Shown: in pieces, positions 60,815 through 64,000 of the stretch
How the letters are laid out: each line of letters opens with the position of its first letter
Numbering within the stretch: position 1 is the first letter of the stretch
NCBI GenBank assembly: GCA_963850525.1
Contig: CAWKLQ010000011.1
Location: 248,001 to 312,000 of the forward strand
Direction of reading: 5' to 3'
Source: JAEMQF01 sp963850525
GTDB lineage: Bacteria; Pseudomonadota; Gammaproteobacteria; Burkholderiales; Burkholderiaceae_C
Length of the DNA: 64,000 nucleotides
Made by a program: the position numbers and the translations under genes
The notes under the pieces: generated by a model
Databases searched by the model: none
Seen by the model: the letters and a program-made list of their open reading frames with translations, nothing else
What the model was told of the DNA's origin: nothing

Positions 60815-61666
60815 TCACCACCCCAGCCAATTCAGCACTCGCGCCTGGCCGGCAAACAGCACGACCAGGCCGGCCCCGGCGAGAAAAGGCCCGAAAGGAA
60901 CGTAGCGCCCTTCGCGCAGGCTTCCGCTCACCTTCATGACCAGGCCGACGACGGCGCCGAGCATCGACGCCGCAAGCACGATGGGAAGAATCATTTTGAG
61001 ACCCAACCAGGCACCGAGCGCAGCAAGCAGCTTGAAATCACCGAAGCCCATGCCCTCCTTGCCGGTGGTGAGCTTGAAAAGCCAATACACGCTCCACAGC
61101 GACAGGTAGCCGGCGACGGCGCCCCACAAAGCGTCGCCGAGCGGCAGCGTCCAACCCAAGGCGCTCGCCACGAGTCCGGCCCAGAGCAAGGGCAGCGTCA
61201 AATTGTCCGGCAGCAGCGTCGTGTCCCAGTCGATCGCAGCGAGCGCGACCAATGTTGCCGCAAATGCGCACCACAGCAGAACGACCGGCATCGCGCCGAA
61301 GCGCCAGCCCAGTGCCGCGAACAGGCAGCCGGTCGCGATCTCGATCAGCGGGTAGCGCGCCGCAATGCGTTTCTTGCATGCGGCGCACTTGCCGCGCAAC
61401 CAGAGGAAGCTGAGGACTGGAATGTTCTGGTGCCAAGAAATGGCATGCCCACATGAGGGGCAGCGCGAGCGCGGCGCGGTCAAGGTCACCGCCTCGGGCT
61501 CGTCGACCTTGACGCCCAGCATCTCCGCGCTCTCCATCTTCCAGCCGCGCTCGAGCATGAGCGGCAAGCGATGCACGACGACGTTGAGAAAGCTGCCGAT
61601 GCACAGGCCCAACAGCAACAAACCCCAGGGCGAGAGCAGAAACTCCGTGATTCGCGGGTCCATCAC
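60815..61666 (-). CDS. pilD: type IV prepilin peptidase / N-methyltransferase PilD
   Basis: A 283-residue membrane enzyme. The zinc-binding tetracysteine region is CPSCGH and CAACKK in the N-terminal methyltransferase part. The two catalytic aspartates lie in AAIDWDTTLLPD and GMGFGDFKLLAALGAW. It cleaves and N-methylates type IV pilins at the inner membrane. It starts 6 bp after pilC ends. Confidence 0.96.
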   Translation of the reverse strand: MMDPRITEFLLSPWGLLLLGLCIGSFLNVVVHRLPLMLERGWKMESAEMLGVKVDEPEAVTLTAPRSRCPSCGHAISWHQNIPVLSFLWLRGKCAACKKRIAARYPLIEIATGCLFAALGWRFGAMPVVLLWCAFAATLVALAAIDWDTTLLPDNLTLPLLWAGLVASALGWTLPLGDALWGAVAGYLSLWSVYWLFKLTTGKEGMGFGDFKLLAALGAWLGLKMILPIVLAASMLGAVVGLVMKVSGSLREGRYVPFGPFLAGAGLVVLFAGQARVLNWLGW

Positions 61667-61672
61667 CGCGGC

Positions 61673-62893
61673 TCAGACCACGGCGCCGAGTTTGAAGATC
61701 GGCAAGTACATCGCAACGACGATGCCGCCGATCAGCGTGCCCAGGATCACGATGATGAAAGGTTCCAACAAACTCGAAAGACCCTTCACCGCTTCGTCAA
61801 CTTCGTCTTCGAAGAATTCCGCGGCCTTGCCGAGCATCTGATCGAGCGAACCGGACTCTTCGCCGATCGCGCACATCTGAATGACCATGGTGGGAAACAC
61901 GCCGGTGGTCTGCATGGAGGTCGTCAACGCCGAGCCCGTCGACACGTCTTTCTGAATCTGCTCAGTCGCTTCGGCGTAGACCGCGTTGCCCGAGGCGCCA
62001 CCCACCGAGTCGAGCGCTTCGACCAAGGGCACGCCGGCGGCGAACATCGTTGAGAGCGTGCGCGTCCAGCGTGCCACCGACGACTTCATGACGAGGTCAC
62101 CGAACACGGGCGCGCGCAGCAGCATCCGGTCCATGACCTTTTGCATGCGTGGCGAACGCTTCCACGACTCGAAGAAGACGTAAACGCCGCCCCCCAGCAC
62201 GCCGAAGATCAAATACCAGAACCTGACGAAGAACTCCGACATCGCGATCACCAGCAGGGTCGGCGCGGGCAGGTCGGCGCCGAAGGACTTGAACACGTCC
62301 TTGAACGCCGGGATGACGAAGATCATGATGACCGCAACGACTACGAACGCGACGACGAGAACGGCCACCGGATAGATCATTGCCGAGCGGATCTTGTTCT
62401 TGATCGCCATGGTCTTTTCCTGGTATACGGCCAGGCGTTCGAGCAAGGCCTCCAGGATGCCGCCGGCTTCGCCGGCTTCGACCAGATTGCAGTAGAGCGA
62501 GTCAAAGTAAAGCGGGTGTTTGCGAAACGCCGCGGACAGGCTTGTTCCGGTTTCGACGTCGCTGCGGATGTCGGTGAGCATGCGCGTCATGCGCGGGTTC
62601 GAGCTGCCGCGCGCAACGATGTCGAACGACTGGATGAGCGGCACGCCGGCGCGCATCATGGTCGCGAGCTGCCGCGTGAAGATGGCGATGTCTTTCTGCT
62701 TGATCGACCGCCCGCCGCTCAAGCGGCGCTTCTTCACCTTGGTGACGAGAATGCCCTGGCGGCGCATGCTCGCGCTGACCATGGCTTCGCCTCCGGCACG
62801 CATCTCGCCGCGAACGACTTTGCCGTTCTTGTCCTTGCCTTCCCATTCGAAGACGATTTCCTTGAGGCTCTTTACGGCTGTTGCTGTCGCCAT
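61673..62893 (-). CDS. pilC: type IV pilus inner-membrane platform protein PilC
   Basis: A 406-residue GspF/PilC protein with two T2SSF domains (RQLATMMRAGVPLIQSFDIV near 70, and ARWTRTLSTMFAAGVPLVEA near 272) and three membrane helices. It anchors the pilus assembly machine and contacts the PilB ATPase, encoded 44 bp upstream. A short GGGGA/TCCCC hairpin (62902-62919) lies in that gap. Confidence 0.96.
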   Translation of the reverse strand: MATATAVKSLKEIVFEWEGKDKNGKVVRGEMRAGGEAMVSASMRRQGILVTKVKKRRLSGGRSIKQKDIAIFTRQLATMMRAGVPLIQSFDIVARGSSNPRMTRMLTDIRSDVETGTSLSAAFRKHPLYFDSLYCNLVEAGEAGGILEALLERLAVYQEKTMAIKNKIRSAMIYPVAVLVVAFVVVAVIMIFVIPAFKDVFKSFGADLPAPTLLVIAMSEFFVRFWYLIFGVLGGGVYVFFESWKRSPRMQKVMDRMLLRAPVFGDLVMKSSVARWTRTLSTMFAAGVPLVEALDSVGGASGNAVYAEATEQIQKDVSTGSALTTSMQTTGVFPTMVIQMCAIGEESGSLDQMLGKAAEFFEDEVDEAVKGLSSLLEPFIIVILGTLIGGIVVAMYLPIFKLGAVV

Positions 62894-62937
62894 GTTGCTT
62901 CCGGGGACTCCGTTCCCCGTCCCTAGGTTGTTGTCGG

Positions 62938-64000
62938 CTACTCGTTCGTCACCGCGATGACTTCTTCGAGTGTGGTCACTCCCGCGCGTACTTTGATCAA
63001 GCCCGACTGGCGAAGATCGCGCACGTTTTCACGCTGCGCCTGCGCCGCGATGTCCATCGACGTGCCTTCGGCCAGGATGATGCGCTGAATTTCTTCTGAT
63101 ATCGGCATGACCTGGTAGATGCCGACGCGGCCTTTGTAACCATTGCTGCACGATGAGCAACCGACGGCGCGGTACGGCTTCCAGGTACCGTCGACATCGG
63201 ACTCCCTGAATCCCGCCTTGAGCATGGCCTCGCGCGGATAGTCGGCAGGCGTCTTGCAGTTCTCGCACAGTTTTCTGGCCAGACGCTGCGCCGTGATCAG
63301 CAGCACACTCGAGGCGATATTGAACGGCGCGATCTCCATGTTGAGGAGTCGCGTCAGCGTCGTGGGTGCGTCGTTGGTGTGCAAAGTCGACATCACCATG
63401 TGGCCGGTCTGCGCGGCCTTGATCGCGATTTCAGCGGTTTCGCGATCGCGGATTTCGCCCACCATGATGATGTCGGGGTCCTGGCGCAGGAAGGACTTGA
63501 GCGCGACCGCGAAGTTCAGTCCCGCCTTGTCGTTCACGTTGACCTGGTTGATCCCGGGCAAGTTGATTTCAGCCGGGTCTTCGACCGTCGCGATGTTGAC
63601 GCCCGGTTGGTTCAGGATGTTCAGGCACGTATAGAGCGACACCGTCTTGCCGCTGCCGGTGGGTCCGGTGACGAGCACCATGCCGTAGGGCCGGCCGATC
63701 GCCTTGAGCAGGCGATCTTTTTCGATCTTCTCGTAGCCCAGCGCCTCGATGCCGAGCTTGGCGCTCGACGGGTCGAGGATCCGGATCACGATCTTCTCGC
63801 CGAACAGCGTGGGCAAGGTGCTGACGCGAAAGTCGATCGCCTTGTTGCCGAACTTGAGCTTCATTCGGCCGTCTTGCGGGACGCGTTTTTCGGCGATGTC
63901 CAGGCGCGAAATGACCTTGATTCGCGAGGCCAGCTTGTCTTTGATGGCGATCGGCGGCTGGGTAATCTCGCGCAACTCTCCGTCGACGCGAAAACGCACC
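62938..64000 (-). CDS. pilB: type IV pilus assembly ATPase PilB, N-terminus cut by window edge
   Basis: About 354 C-terminal residues are present; the N-terminal MshEN-type domain lies beyond the window. Visible are Walker A VTGPTGSGKTVSLY, the Asp box, Walker B PDIIMVGEIRDRETA, the His box STLHTNDAPTT and the zinc-binding tetracysteine (CENC and CSSC). PilB powers pilus extension as a cytoplasmic hexamer. It heads the pilB-pilC-pilD set. Confidence 0.96.
   Translation of the reverse strand, partial: VRFRVDGELREITQPPIAIKDKLASRIKVISRLDIAEKRVPQDGRMKLKFGNKAIDFRVSTLPTLFGEKIVIRILDPSSAKLGIEALGYEKIEKDRLLKAIGRPYGMVLVTGPTGSGKTVSLYTCLNILNQPGVNIATVEDPAEINLPGINQVNVNDKAGLNFAVALKSFLRQDPDIIMVGEIRDRETAEIAIKAAQTGHMVMSTLHTNDAPTTLTRLLNMEIAPFNIASSVLLITAQRLARKLCENCKTPADYPREAMLKAGFRESDVDGTWKPYRAVGCSSCSNGYKGRVGIYQVMPISEEIQRIILAEGTSMDIAAQAQRENVRDLRQSGLIKVRAGVTTLEEVIAVTNE

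Overview
The window is high-GC, gene-dense DNA from a betaproteobacterium, most likely Burkholderiales. The best taxonomic marker is the right end, where yacG, zapD, coaE, pilD, pilC and pilB lie head to tail on the minus strand, a housekeeping arrangement known from betaproteobacteria. The rest is accessory catabolism: five transporters that each have a substrate-binding protein and membrane components (four ABC, one TRAP), plus one orphan binding protein, two Rieske oxygenases, CoA-ester enzymes, a molybdenum hydroxylase and a partial sulfur-oxidation cluster. I see no tRNA, rRNA, CRISPR array, transposase or phage gene.

Region by region. (1) 1-8098 is an amide/urea-nitrogen module: an M20 amidohydrolase, an AtzG-like small subunit with its amidase, a nitrilase-family enzyme and a five-gene ABC transporter of the UrtABCDE/AmiC kind. 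(2) 8175-9728 holds a LysR regulator and a pyridoxamine-phosphate-oxidase-fold protein. (3) 9878-27943 is an 18-kb run of minus-strand genes. Read in the direction of transcription it holds an opine-type dehydrogenase, a 3-hydroxyacyl-CoA dehydrogenase, a TRAP transporter, a V4R protein, a Rieske oxygenase, an orphan binding protein, a 2,2-dialkylglycine-decarboxylase-like enzyme, an amino-acid ABC transporter and heterotetrameric sarcosine oxidase (soxB, soxD, soxA, soxG). It reads as a pathway for unusual, N-methylated or alpha-branched amino compounds. (4) 28476-29969 is a Tat-exported FAD oxidase. (5) 30296-37907 is a ribose-type ABC operon in which one permease is fused to a C-terminal SMP-30/strictosidine-synthase-like propeller and is followed by a second, free propeller. 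(6) 38479-45506 holds a CoA-transferase, a Rieske oxygenase and a phosphotransferase/acyl-CoA dehydrogenase/acyl-CoA ligase set resembling the levulinate (lva) and ACAD10/11 systems. (7) 45540-53952 holds a FecR-domain protein, a haem-binding sensor, a gamma-glutamyltransferase-like enzyme, small transferases, an enolase-superfamily enzyme, a PanE-like reductase and an acyl-CoA ligase. (8) 54315-59103 joins an isoquinoline-oxidoreductase-type enzyme to soxXYZA without soxB or soxCD. (9) 59129-64000 is the housekeeping and pilus block.

Two non-coding structures stand out. A family of imperfectly palindromic repeats has three full copies of 450 bp (27968-28417, 37979-38428, 41057-41506, the last inverted) and one half copy (13856-14019). 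Each fills a gap between co-directional genes and sits 23-63 bp upstream of a start codon. Separately, 53971-54242 is bounded by a perfect 33-bp inverted repeat and contains further nested near-perfect stems, like a MITE or a large structured element.

The name sox is used in two senses here: sarcosine oxidase at 9.9-15.3 kb and sulfur oxidation at 57.0-59.1 kb. The two systems are unrelated. Domain calls come from reading translated sequence and motifs by eye; no database search was run.
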